Of a stretch of 64,000 nucleotides of DNA, positions 1-11,024 are shown in pieces. Both the position numbers and the translations under genes were made by a program. Each line of letters starts with the position of its first letter. Within the stretch, counting starts at the first letter, position 1. Below the pieces are notes generated by a model. That model saw only the letters and a program-made list of their open reading frames with translations. It was not told the DNA's origin and ran no database searches. Origin of the DNA: Sistotremastrum niveocremeum HHB9708 (taxonomy: Eukaryota > Basidiomycota > Agaricomycetes > Sistotremastrales > Sistotremastraceae); NCBI GenBank assembly GCA_001630475.1, contig KV419456.1, positions 1 through 64,000 on the forward strand, in the 5' to 3' direction.

Positions 1-43
1 CTAACCTAACCGCTAACCTAACCTAACCGCTAACCTAACCTAA
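1..43. repeat. telomere-type repeat tract at the chromosome end
   Basis: The window begins with a C-rich tract of CTAACC and TAACC units, with a CCG insertion after every two or three units. Read on the other strand it is TTAGG repeats broken by TTAGCGG units. It stops at once at base 43 and unique sequence follows. Position at the very end, strand bias (C-rich strand 5' to 3' inward) and the adjoining telomere-linked helicase all fit a true chromosome end. Only 43 bases are present, so the repeat unit cannot be fixed. Confidence 0.9.
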
Positions 44-748
44 GAGCTCGTATCAAGACTGCACTGGAAAGGTGGGATCCCCAAGTGCTCATAAGCTCCG
101 GTATTCTTTACCGAACCTTGAGCAATCACTTAAATAACACGGAGCTAACTGGAGCGTCGAAGACAACAATGATGGATTGTAAAGAGCTATAGAAAAATGT
201 AAAAGTTGCTCAATTACTTGGCAGTGAACAGGCAATATAACCATTCGGCAGCTCAAGGCACTTACTGAGAACGAACCATTTCCTCATCACCATCTCGATT
301 CTCTCCCAATCGAGTCCAGAGATACTCATACACCATCCGATGCAACATGCCTATAATAGTCCCACCGTCGAGCCAGCAAGGAATTCCAACACATGCTCTT
401 GTTTGATCCTGGACTTGGGTATCACGCTCCCGGAGCACCGCTGGGTGCTCATTCTCCCGCCCCCGGAGCTTCACCATTCCACGAACGGACTCTGAAACGA
501 CTTAGCGGTTTTTGGGGCACGAATTCATGGCAACAACGTGATATATAGCAATGATATGATTACTGTACAATGGACGAGAGTAGTTACGATAGACGGAAGG
601 GAATGCGATGTACAATGGACGAGAGTAGTTACGATAGACGGAAAGGATGCGATGCAGATGTGAGCTAGATAAGGTATAAAGATAGGCTGTGAAATAAACT
701 GAATGCGACTTGTACATAGATGATAAGATAATGTGATGCGAAAGAGAT
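44..748. other. telomere-adjacent sequence without a clear gene
   Basis: The stretch between the telomere tract and the stop codon of the helicase gene. Short open frames on the minus strand (262-477 and 502-717) lack codon or protein features of a gene. The only structure I see is the tandem duplication at 565-653. It probably includes the 3' untranslated part of the helicase transcript, which runs toward the telomere. Confidence 0.6.
565..653. repeat. 45-bp tandem duplication
   Basis: Two head-to-tail copies (565-609 and 610-653) that differ by a few bases near their junction end. Both begin GTACAATGGACGAGAG. The copies lie just downstream of the helicase gene. Confidence 0.85.
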
Positions 749-3700
749 CTACTGTAACCGCTCGTGTATGTTTAGAAAGTTATTGGTCGCCATCCAGTAG
801 TAAATGAGATAGATACCGTTGACCAAGTTGGATCTGTTTTGGAACCTCAGAGTGAGCCATCCTTGATATGCAGTTTCATTGCCAGGTTGAACAGTAATAG
901 CGGGTGTAAGGCGTTGAATAAGCGATAAAACCTCGTCGTTTTTCGTGACCCATAGAATGTACCACAGGCCTTTGAGCGTGTCGCGACTCTTCGGGTCGCC
1001 GGATGTGCATTCCTCCATGGAGTGCATGAATTCGTTGCCCAACCATCTGGGTGCCGCACAGAGCCAACAATAGAGATGCTCCTTCTTGAGCACCTTGTCG
1101 GTGAATTTGATCCGTTTTTTAAATTCCATGTAATTTCTGCGATATGGCTCCCATGCCGGATTAGGGCAAGTCCAGGGCCCATTATGATGCTCTAGTTCGG
1201 GTCGTTGTAATCCATAGAGCTCCATTAAATGCTCAAAAGCGCATCCAATACTCCAAGGACGGACATTGATTTCATTGTATAATCGAGCGACTGCCCCCAC
1301 GATTGTGCGTTCTTGGGCGTCCAGTTCGTTGATCTGGATGATATGGGCTCGATCGTCAGGAGCGAGACCGAAACCGAGTTGACCGGATGGCTGTGCAGTC
1401 GATGGACCTGGAAGATTTCCTTGAAGGGTAGATGGTTGAAATGGGAAGGCTCCCTTGGGATGGATATACTTTTGCAAATGGGGAGCTACGGAAGACGAAT
1501 TGTGGACCATTGTCGACGGTACAAATCCAGGGCCGAGTTGCGCGTTGCTGGGTGCGACATTGGACGGTGGTTCGGGATGGCGGGTATTAGAAGGTGCAGA
1601 GATGGGAGGGAGAGTTTCATCCACCGAAACATTATCGGCGAGGACCGCAAACCGATTCTTCGTTACAAAAGACGGGAAATCGTCATCAACGACAATTGGC
1701 GCATCCCGTGATGCACCATTAAAGTTGTTAATCCTGACTCTGCCGCTGGGAGACAACTCAATATCCCATGGAGCTTTGCCCTTGCCCTTGTCGTCTAGTG
1801 AGAATATTAGTGATCAGCGATGAAAAGATAGATGAGATGATAGCTCACTGGGATGAAGATCTCTCTGTGCCTGTGGAGGAGCGACTACAGGACGTTGGTC
1901 GAAAGGATTCGGGTCTTTGGGACGACCATCGAAGAGAATTGTGGACGGACCGCTTGATAGTACATCATTCCTTCCAACATGCCTCAGTCTCTTCTGTTGC
2001 TGTGGCTGGTCGGGTGACGGGGTGTTCACACCTCGACGTCGCTTTTGAGGCGCTGGCACAGCCGATTGACGTGGCGGAAGATTACCAAGAGCAGGGGGAT
2101 TTTGAAGAGTAAGTAAACGAGGAGGGGATGGTTGAGGCGTTAATACGCGAGGAGGGGATGCTTGAGGCGTTACGGCGCGAGGAGGGGATGTCGGAGGCGT
2201 TGGTGCACGAACAGGAGGAGGGAAAGAGGTGGGATTACGCGGAGGATCGACATCCATCATCAAAGGAACAGAAGTGGAGGGTTGAGGAGCTTGAGGGAGT
2301 TGATGACGGGGAGGTGGTGGAGGAAGAACATTGGTGTTAACACCGCTGTGGCGATGTATGTCCCCCAAAAGTCGATTGACAAGCGGAAAGTCGATTGGGG
2401 CAGCCTAAGAGGACAATTAGCACCATAATCTGCAAGATAAGAGAGAAAACTTACTGCTGCAATATCACACTTGTCGCACAGAATTGCCCCAGGAATAGAA
2501 TTGCAGGTGGAAGCGACGCCATCGCAATACAGTCCAATCTCCACACGTCGACATGTCCCTGACCCTTCACAGTACTTGATCATACTCTCATTGCCACCGT
2601 GAATGGCTCCCAAACTTTGAGCGGGCTGTTTACGAGGGCCGTGGTGCAGGATCAAACAACACTCGGCTGGCTGGCCTTCTCTTCCTCCTCGCCCCGACTC
2701 TTGCACGTATCGGAACATTTCAGGCGGCGAACCGATATGTAGCACCCAAAGTACATTCTTAACATTCACACCGTAACCAAGGGCGGTGGTGGCGACCATG
2801 ATTTGCTGGGCCCGAGTACTTGCATTCAACCAAAGCGACATCTGCTCTCGACGGACTTCGTTGGAGAGTTTGCCATGGTAATAGACGGCGCCGATCTCCT
2901 CTGCGAACTTCTCACAGGCGTCCATGTAGAGCATGAATACAATGCCTCGTTGGCCTTTTTTCAAAGGATGTTCGCTGATAAAATCTCTAGCCCGATCGTT
3001 CAGAGATTCTACGAGAGGATATTGGCGAACCGAATATCGAAGATTAGGACGGGCTGTGCAGGGACTTCGAATCACACGCATGGTCTGTATTTGCATCGCT
3101 TCCTGCAGAGCCCGTTCGGAATGTGGGGCCAAAGTACCCGTGAGGAGAGTGATAGGGGCTTCGCACTTGATTATCTTCCACAAGAGAGTAAAGGAGGGCC
3201 GATAGTTAGTAGACATGAGAATCTCGTGAGCTTCATCAATGACGACGTGTGTGATGCGTTCCTTGAAAGAAGCCAGCTTGGTCTGAACACCGGAATCCGT
3301 CGCGTGCTCGAGGCCCATCAATATGATACGAGTAGAGGCGTTGATCTCGTTTTCAGCCAAACGACCAACGCCAGCACCGACAACAGAGGAGAGGTGGCGG
3401 TAAATATCATCTATCAACGACAAGAAGGGGAGAATGACGAGAGTGACACCAACCCCATGGACAAAGAAGGGAGCCAGCATCATGAGAGATTTCCCGCCTC
3501 CTGTTCGGAGCACGACGAGTACATGTCCGCCACCGCAGCAGACGTGATCAATGCTCAGGGCTTGTGTTATAGAGGCGAAGCTGGCTTTGGGAATACCGAG
3601 ACACTTGCGCAAAATTCCCGTGCGATTAGGAGGGATATTCTGGGCAATCAAGGCATCCTGGGATACTGCCCCCCCAGAAACGTGCATGCCAAACATTTGC

Positions 3701-6258
3701 TCTACTTTGCGCATCGTTTCCCCTATGACTTGAGGAATCAACTGCGTAACTTCTGTCATGGCATCGCGAGTGGATTTGCTAGCTTCATCGAGATGAATCT
3801 TGAGGAGCTGGAATTTGATGGATGAGTTAAGCGGCGGATGGATCAATACAGTGAGGGATATACGTACATTAGCTATCTCATCACTTGATGGAGCCTCGGT
3901 CAAAGTGGAAGGAGCCAGACCTTTCTGAAGACGACGGGCTTTGATAGCCCTCTCGATATGCGGGGCACTGAGACCAAACCAGGCATGCATTTGCAACGCG
4001 ACTTCTTTGTGAGCGTTGAAGTCGTCTCCCTGAAACCAAGGAAGACTGTCCAGGTCAAGACCGTAACGAGTCTTCCCCACCTCAGTTTTATGGTTGAACA
4101 CGATTTCAGACGCTTCCTCTCCTTCGGGCTGGATCTCATCCAAATCATATTTGGTCACGTCACGAACGACGTTTTTATAGAGGTGGCGGTTTTGTTGAAT
4201 ATTTATAGACGCTTCAAAATATGTCTCGGTCTGCTTTGGATAGAGGAGGCAGAGACGCGGCCCAGTCATGATCTCCCCGTGCTGGACGAATAGATGTGTA
4301 AAGTAAGCGTTGCGTTGCGCGGGAGTCATATCGAGGTAAAAGCAGAAACGCTGCTCTACCGGGCGAACGAGGATGAGGAATTTGAGCAAGATGACACTGA
4401 GACGATGAGGGAGAAATTTCATGACGCAGATCTCTCGTAGAGTCTGAGAACGGGTCTTGACATAGGACGCTTTGATGGCAAGATGCCCATCCATCACATA
4501 GAGCGAGCGATGCCCATTGACAACTTGGGCAAAGGTCGAGAGGACCAATTCCGTAGCTCTCGACGGCCCCCCGCACGTCATGTGAATTAGCGGAACAGCC
4601 ATCTGATCAGAACAGTTAGTTAGATGTGCATTCTCATCGAACGCCAAAGAGGTTGCTCACATCCCAAAAATCAGAAATAAGAGTAAATAATCGCGTCACT
4701 TCAGCGATATTGAGCCCGCCATGCAACCAGAAGTAATTGTCCTGGTGCTGCTTTCCCGGATTCAAGAAGTCGTCGTACAGTCGATATTTGTACGGCAAGA
4801 AAGGATTTTCAGGGTCCCATACGAAAGAATAGCCCTGATCTTTGCAGCGCCGTTTGTCGATCGCCGGCACACTCATGTCGTCCGGGTCCAAAAATTGTTC
4901 AATCTTCTCAAAAAGATCATTGTACTCCAGTCCACGAAGTATGACTCGAGCGAAATAGTCTTCCAGGTCGGCCATATATTTTTTGGGGCCAGCTTGTAAC
5001 TTGGCGATAAAAAGGGTGACAACGTCCACCGTGATGCGCGACATGTCGCTGGAGCGTGATATCCGAGGGATGCGAGGCATGTCGTTGATGACCGCGCGGA
5101 CATCATGAATGTAGTCCCGCAGCCTGCAATACGGTGTTGCCTCGAGCTCCACCACGAGCTTCGCAACGTTCTTATACGCTCTATTGACATGGAATGAGAC
5201 CGATAGATCGAGAATGATACAATATTGAAACATACTCATCTTCCCCAATCGTGGGTTTATTTTCCCATATATCGATCGCAACAGTCGCGCGAATACTCCA
5301 CTGCAGGGCGCTGAAATCACCAGAGATCAAGTCGGGTTCAAAGATTTGGCCCTTCTCGTCTATGTGCGACGCAATGAGGAATCGAATCATGGGACAATTG
5401 AGGTCGTTGTTGACGAGCCGGTCGTCATATCGTTGTATTAAACTCATCAACAGACGTTGAATGAGAGCGCAGAGTTCGGATGTAGGCTTCTTGTGCTCGA
5501 CGGCATCGAAAAGTTCGCGGGCAATGACCTTTTGCTGTGGCCTCAGGCACATTGGAAAGTGTTCATAAGGGCGGCGGATACTGCGTAATATCATCACAAC
5601 CCAGCGCAGGGTATAATTCTTATATCGGTCGAGCGCGCTCTGCGTCTCGGTAACACGAAAGTCGTCCAGGCCCCATAAGGGTCTAAGTGCAAAGTGAGCT
5701 TACAGAAAATCATAAAATAATTGTCTACATACCTCGTGGGGTTAGGAGTGCTTAGCTGCTTCTTCGTGAGCGGGCTGAGCTTGCGCAGCACCGTTTTGGT
5801 GATATAATCCCAACGGTGCTTGAAAGCGTCTGCTAGACCATCGAGCCATGCATCACCAGGCCCATTCACGGGGAGACTGGCCATTTGAAACGGAATGCGA
5901 GTGTCACAGTCGACGGTGAGTGCCTCCGGCCAACGCGATCTGACGCTCCATATGTCCAAATCTTGAACAGAAGGAGGGATCAAGCGCAACTCCTCCTCCC
6001 GCTTCTTAAACTCCTCTAGCGACTCTTGGGCGAACACTTGCCAGTCTCCTGATGATCCGCTGTCAGGAAAGCGATAGATCTGCTCCAGATCGACCTGAAA
6101 CGGTGCGATGTGTGTATGTTTCGAGTAGCGCTGAGCATACACATTCTCAAGAGGTTTTCGGCGACGAAAGGCTTATGAGGAGATGACTCTTTTCCAGTTT
6201 GTAGATTTTCCATATCCATTTCCGGACTGTGCTCACGAAGCTCGAGTTCGCTGTGCAT
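749..6258 (-). CDS. telomere-linked RecQ-family helicase (TLH), about 1,705 aa
   Basis: Subtelomeric RecQ-type DNA helicase, ATP-driven, nuclear; the family sits next to telomeres in many fungi. Eight exons; introns read at 1795-1848, 2405-2454, 3808-3867, 4603-4660, 5181-5235, 5683-5732 and 6172-6236. After splicing one frame runs from the ATG at 6258 to the stop at 749. Helicase core: Walker A RTGGGKS near residue 824, DEAH box (VVIDEAHE) near 914, motif VI QESGRGGREGQ near 1094, then a Cys-rich RecQ-like zinc region (CEGSGTCRR, CDGVAS, CDKCD). The N-terminal 650 residues match no domain I can name. After the core come a Pro/Ser/Thr-rich linker with four 10-residue repeats (2110-2230) and a C-terminal domain with a possible zinc knuckle (CWLC, then HSMEEC, about 1600). 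The frame is open throughout. The first intron and start are the weakest parts; the gene could begin upstream. Confidence 0.88.
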
Positions 6259-7584
6259 GATCGAAGAGACGTGGACGAAATAAGCGCCGATAAGACGCGA
6301 CGCGTCAGCGCGTAAGCGCGTAAGCGACGTTTTTCGAACTCCGCTTTGTCAGCGACCTCTAGTATATACCATATATTATATTCTGATCTACTACATGGAT
6401 TGCAGCTTGAAGATATATTTAATTTCATTTTCCTGTTACATGTGCCGAATTGAAAATGTACAGCATAGTGGAAACGTGTGTACGACCGCGTGGTTCATGC
6501 AAATCAACTGTCAAATCGAAAGTGTTTCAGATGATTCTATTGGTTTCCTGCGATCGGGAACAACTCCGGTCTCCACGGACAGCTCCACATGTTCCCGATT
6601 GAGCAGTATCGTACGTCGTAGATTGTTCGTGGGAGGCCGTAGATTGTGGTAGAGGACCGTAGAGACGGCTAGAGTGCATCATTTAGGATCCAAAAAATTG
6701 CATGGGATGTATAAAATCACTGTCAACAACTCTATGCAAGCGTAGGCTACCAAACATATTGCTACGGCCTGGTCACTCGTATACTACGACATCTGGTTCG
6801 GGGCGTGAAACTCTGACACTTGAGAAGGAATAGCAATGACGTATTCGTAACCTAAGAGTCGACTGAGACACCAACGCCGATCGCGATCCTCAAGTTCTCC
6901 TCACACATGGTCCGGGTAATTTCATGGAGCCCGGTTGGTTCAGAGCACAGGGTCATGCACTTTGATTGCCGGAGTCGAGTCCTCTGCATGCGACAGCCTG
7001 ATGCCGTTACCTTCAAGATATATATTTCGGATTCAAGAGCTAGAGGAGGACACGCGCCGATGATTGAGACAACACTGATTGAACGCCAAGTGTTTTTGGG
7101 GATTAAATTGAATAAAAGGCAAGAGTCCGACGATCAGTTCCATTTCTAGCATAAACAACAGAAGTGACTCTGTATTAGGCTAGATTGTTTTTCATTCATG
7201 CATGTCACACACGGCAGACGCGTCAAAAATCACTTTATTCTGCTAGATAATTAAAGGACAGCGTTTCGACTAGAGATTCCCGATGGGGAAAGCAGGAACA
7301 AGGGAGAAAAGAAGCGACGATCGGAATTCGATCGCAGTACAGACGCTCCCGGAGCGCGATGACAGAGGACACATGGATTTGTGGGCAGAGGCTTGGCGCG
7401 AAGACAGGTATCACACAATAAACAGACTTACTCTGTGCTTTGGTCCTCAGCGGTACAAGAAATAATCAGCTGCAGAATAAATTCACACCGGTCGCGACAT
7501 GACGTCAGATGCCCACGGATTCAGCGTCTTCTCGTGAGGAACAAGACGCCAAAATTTATCTCCGGCTAGAGATCGAGGAAGAAC
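6259..7584. other. gene-poor stretch upstream of the helicase
   Basis: No convincing gene. Bases 6259-6400 should hold the helicase promoter. From about 6610 the sequence carries repeated GCCGTAGA and GTAGAGGACCGTAG words that recur in the satellites further in, so this looks like the worn edge of the satellite block. The open frame at 6907-7149 (+) has no recognisable protein features. Confidence 0.5.
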
Positions 7585-8345
7585 CGGATCTGGAACCCCA
7601 AATCCGTCAACTCCATATCGGAGTACCGCCGCGAGAACATCTCCGGCAGTGTTCCAGGTACAATCCGCCATCTTCTATTCTACGACGGTGAGATTATGGG
7701 CGCCCCATATCGTATTCGTGCCGTAGACGAAAGAAGTAGACGGCTCTGGGACCCCAAAGCCGTCGACCCCGTAACGATTGCTTGACGTTGATTCGCGTGC
7801 GATCCGCCATCATCTTCTATTTAGGGAACCTGAGGATTATATTCGTGCCGTAGACGAAAGAAGTGCCGGCTCTGGGACCCCAAAGCCGTCGACTTCATAT
7901 CAAGTACCGCCGTGCGATCATGTCGCACAGGGAGATCCAGGCACTATCGACCGTCTTCTGTTCTAGAACTTGATGATGATGGTCGCCGAGGGCTGTAGTA
8001 ATGTCGTAGATTAGAGAAGAATCGGCTCTGGGACCCCAAAGCCGTCGACTCTCCGTGTTAATACAACCGGGGCATTTCGAACAGTTATCAATATACGGAC
8101 CGTCATATTCTTGTCTAATGCAATGATAACGAACTTGAGGAACATAATTGTGCCGTACTTGAAAGAAGAAGTGGCTCTGGGACCCCAAAGCCGTCAACTC
8201 CATATCAGTACCTGACAGCATCTCCGATAGTGTTCTACCTGCGATCCACCGTCTTCTCTTCTAGAACTTGAGGATCTTGAGCGTCGAGGGCTGTCGTCGA
8301 TCAAAGAAGAATCTGGCTCTGGGCCCCCAAAGCCGTCAACTCCTG
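7585..8345. repeat. degenerate satellite, about 145-bp unit, six copies
   Basis: A core of GGCTCTGGGACCCCAAAGCC followed by GTCRAC recurs at 7585 (diverged), 7742, 7868, 8033, 8173 and 8314, spaced 126-165 bp. Between cores other words also recur, such as GCCGTAGACGAAAGAAG and TTCTAGAACTTGAKGAT. The cores fall in different reading frames from copy to copy, so the array is not a coding repeat. Confidence 0.8.
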
Positions 8346-10440
8346 ATCTAGTATCAGCCCACCCAAAAAGAGATCGTGACGTCGTCGCCAGTCAGAGTTT
8401 GAGAGGACCGTCTTGGTCGACAGTGAGCACATAACAGATCAAAGAAAGACTTGAGAGGGGTCGAACGAGGCCTTTGTCGAGCTTGAAGAGCATTGGGTGT
8501 CGACTCTACGGCGGTCGTGGTCAAGTCGCAGAGGAACCGGAAATTGCCGAGACGCGCGTCTTGGATTATCTCCCGCCGTAGAGGACCGTAGATTACGATC
8601 AACCGGCCTCTACGAGCTCTATAATTCCTATAAATATTTATTCATATTCAATATAATATATTACAATTTACTGCGAGATACAAGAAAAAAATATCAAACG
8701 GATCTTAAACTACGACCGAGCCTACAACCCAAACAGTGAGACAGACAGTCCATGTCTTGAAGGCAAAAGAGACTCACCTGTGGTCTCCATATACACAGGA
8801 ATCAATCTTCTGACGCTCCGGGAGCGTGGTCGTGTCGTCGGCGGAGACCCAATCGACTTAGAGGTTTGAGGGAGGGATTTGGAGGGAGGGATTGATACTG
8901 GAGGTACTGGAGGCGACAAGACGATACGACAAAGGACGGAGTTAAGCGGATCCTGGACGAGGTAGACGAGTATTAGATAATAGACAGTGGAAGGGAAGGA
9001 AACGTCAGAGATAAAGTCGAATAGATGTGGGATGACGTCGGTGATGGACGGGTAATGGAGAGAGACCGTAGTTGGATGAGGGAAGGGTGGATCGTGAGCA
9101 TTACGGTGGTAGAAAGAAAAGATAATAGACTCACCTGGTTGTGATGCTATTCTACTCTCAGTAGTTATCCCTCTACGGCTCGTAGAACGCCAGTGTACGG
9201 GGAGAGTGATGTCGGAGTAGTCACCGACGGGGTCGAAGAGGAGAATTGGGCCTGGGTGTTTCGTGAGATTACTGAATGACGTCGAGGAGGCTTGAGAGAT
9301 CGTAGGCGTGGATATCGGTGGCGACAGAGGAAGTTGAGGTCGAGGTCGAGTCGATATAGCAGGCGACGTCGGTGACGGATCTAAGGATCCCCACGGGCTA
9401 TATCCTAGGATAAGGATATCCCCGGAATTTCTCGGAGGCCCATCCCCCATCCTCGGATAAAATGGCGGGGATATCCGAGATTTTCGGGAATATCCGAGCT
9501 TATCCGGATCATCCTAGGATATTAATATATATATTATTTGTTTTAATATATATTAATATATATATTAATTTTCGAATATATATATTATTTTCACTATTTA
9601 CATATGTGTTCCCGCGATCTGATCGTGATCAAACTTGATCAAACACGATCAACAAACGACGCGCGGTTTGTTTTCGAACTCAGCTGTTCGTCCCCAGCCT
9701 CTCTCCAACACCACCAACTGGCCTCAGACGACGAATCCACTCTCTTCCTCATCGACGACCTCCCTCAACAACCTCAAGACACAGTCTACACACTATGAGA
9801 AGACTACTAGGGGCGGAAATAGATGGATTGGGGATGGATTGGCTGATGGATGGCTGGATGTACTGCTGGATGAAGGCTGCAGGCTGTGGTGTGGGCCGAA
9901 AAAATCGAATAAAATAATAAATATAATCGAATAAATATAATTAATTAATTAAAATAATATTATCTATAATAGATAAATGATTAAAATAATAATATATATA
10001 ATATAAAATAATAATAAAAATAATAAAAATAATAAAAATATATCCGGATATCCTCGGAAATCCAGGCCCTCCATCCTCCATCCTCGGATGGGCCCTGTCA
10101 CGGCTATCCTGTCACGCGGCTATCCTGTCACACGGATAATCCCCCAGGGATAGCCGGATGGCCGTAGCCCGTGGGGAACCTTAGACGGATCAGAGAAAGG
10201 GAGGGGATAAGGGGGAATGGGGGGAAGTTGAATAGTAAGCATTACCGTCATAGTAAGAAAGGATAATGAACTCACGTAGTCGTAGAGGCTCTTTCACTCT
10301 TAGTAGTGTTGTCTACGGCGTCTCTCTCTTCTACGGCTCGTAGTACGGGGCATGCGGGGCGGGGTGACGTCGGCATGATCGTCGGCAGGACCAGAGGGAG
10401 CGGGGATGGCGTGGGTGACGTCGTGGGTATTGAGGAGGTA
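8346..10440. repeat. second satellite, about 340-bp unit, three copies, one split by a transposon
   Basis: Homologous blocks around 8772, 9129 and 10270 share the word ACTCAC and flanking sequence such as GCATTACSGT and TCTACGGCTCGTAG. Removing the 810-bp transposon plus one target duplication puts copy spacing at 357 and about 331 bp. Several copies look like splice donors on the minus strand (CAG/GTGAGTC), so they may descend from an exon-bearing sequence. A minus-strand open frame (8722-9450) crosses two copies but is low-complexity Ser/Pro-rich and I do not call it a gene. Confidence 0.65.
9382..10183. mobile_element. non-autonomous hAT-like element (MITE), 802 bp
   Basis: The ends are inverted: TAAGGATCCCCACGGGCTA on the left, and on the right the complement of TAAGGTTCCCCACGGGCTA. 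They follow the hAT end rule (T/C)A(A/G)NG. A perfect 8-bp target duplication, GACGGATC, flanks it at 9374-9381 and 10184-10191, the hallmark length for hAT. Subterminal ATCC/GGAT words repeat on both sides. The centre is extremely AT-rich (9525-9600 and 9900-10040) with no transposase frame. It must be mobilised by an element elsewhere. It split a copy of the 340-bp satellite. Confidence 0.88.
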
Positions 10441-11024
10441 CTGCATTCACTGGTATCGTAGTTTTCTCAGGGGGATGTGATCGAGATCGTCGGGGCACCG
10501 ATCGGGAGGACTACCATCGCTCCACAAGGATTCTCGCGAGTTGCCGAAGTGGTGCTCCTCCTGAAGTGGAAATTGACGACGCAGCCTGATGGAACAGTTT
10601 CAGGACTATTGAGTGGCCGAGTGATGGTGTGAAAGGTGCAGGAGGTCGAGCACGATTTTTGGGTGAAGACGGAACACTGTTTTTCAAACTCAGACGCGTA
10701 CTACGGTCGATTTACTTAATCTACGGCGAATATACTTGTTTACGCCGTATTGAGCGACACAGAAGAGCTACGAACATGAAATTTCGGGGCTGAGGTGCTA
10801 CTGAACATATCTAACTGATGTTTCAATCTCGGAGAGATTGAATTTTTGTCTTGGGATCCAAAACTCAATAACCAACCCTATAGTCGCGATGACAACTGGG
10901 TTCAACCTCAAGCCGCTGAGAAATTGTAATGCATTCACATCGGCAAATATCCGGAGAACGGAAATCGAGAGTCTGGAAACCGACTAAGGTTTAGTAATAT
11001 TCACCGACAGGCCCAAAGAGTAAC
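10441..11024. other. no gene recognised
   Basis: Between the satellite block and the split secreted-protein gene. CTACGG words continue to about 10750. Beyond that the stretch should be the 3' flank of the minus-strand gene that ends at 11025. Confidence 0.45.

Noticed and set aside
502-717. Minus-strand frame with a repeated 15-residue unit next to the telomere
   Set aside because: The repeat is just the translated 45-bp tandem duplication; no ATG context or other support.
1313-1823. Plus-strand open frames opposite the helicase C-terminal exon
   Set aside because: They mirror the coding strand of a well-supported gene and have no own features.
2803-3825. Plus-strand open frame of 340 codons
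   Set aside because: It lies antisense to the helicase core exon; its length follows from the codon bias of the sense strand.
8722-9450. Minus-strand open frame of 242 codons, Ser/Pro-rich
   Set aside because: It runs through two diverged satellite copies, begins inside the hAT-like element, and has no domain or consistent splicing; chance openness of GC-skewed repeat is more likely.
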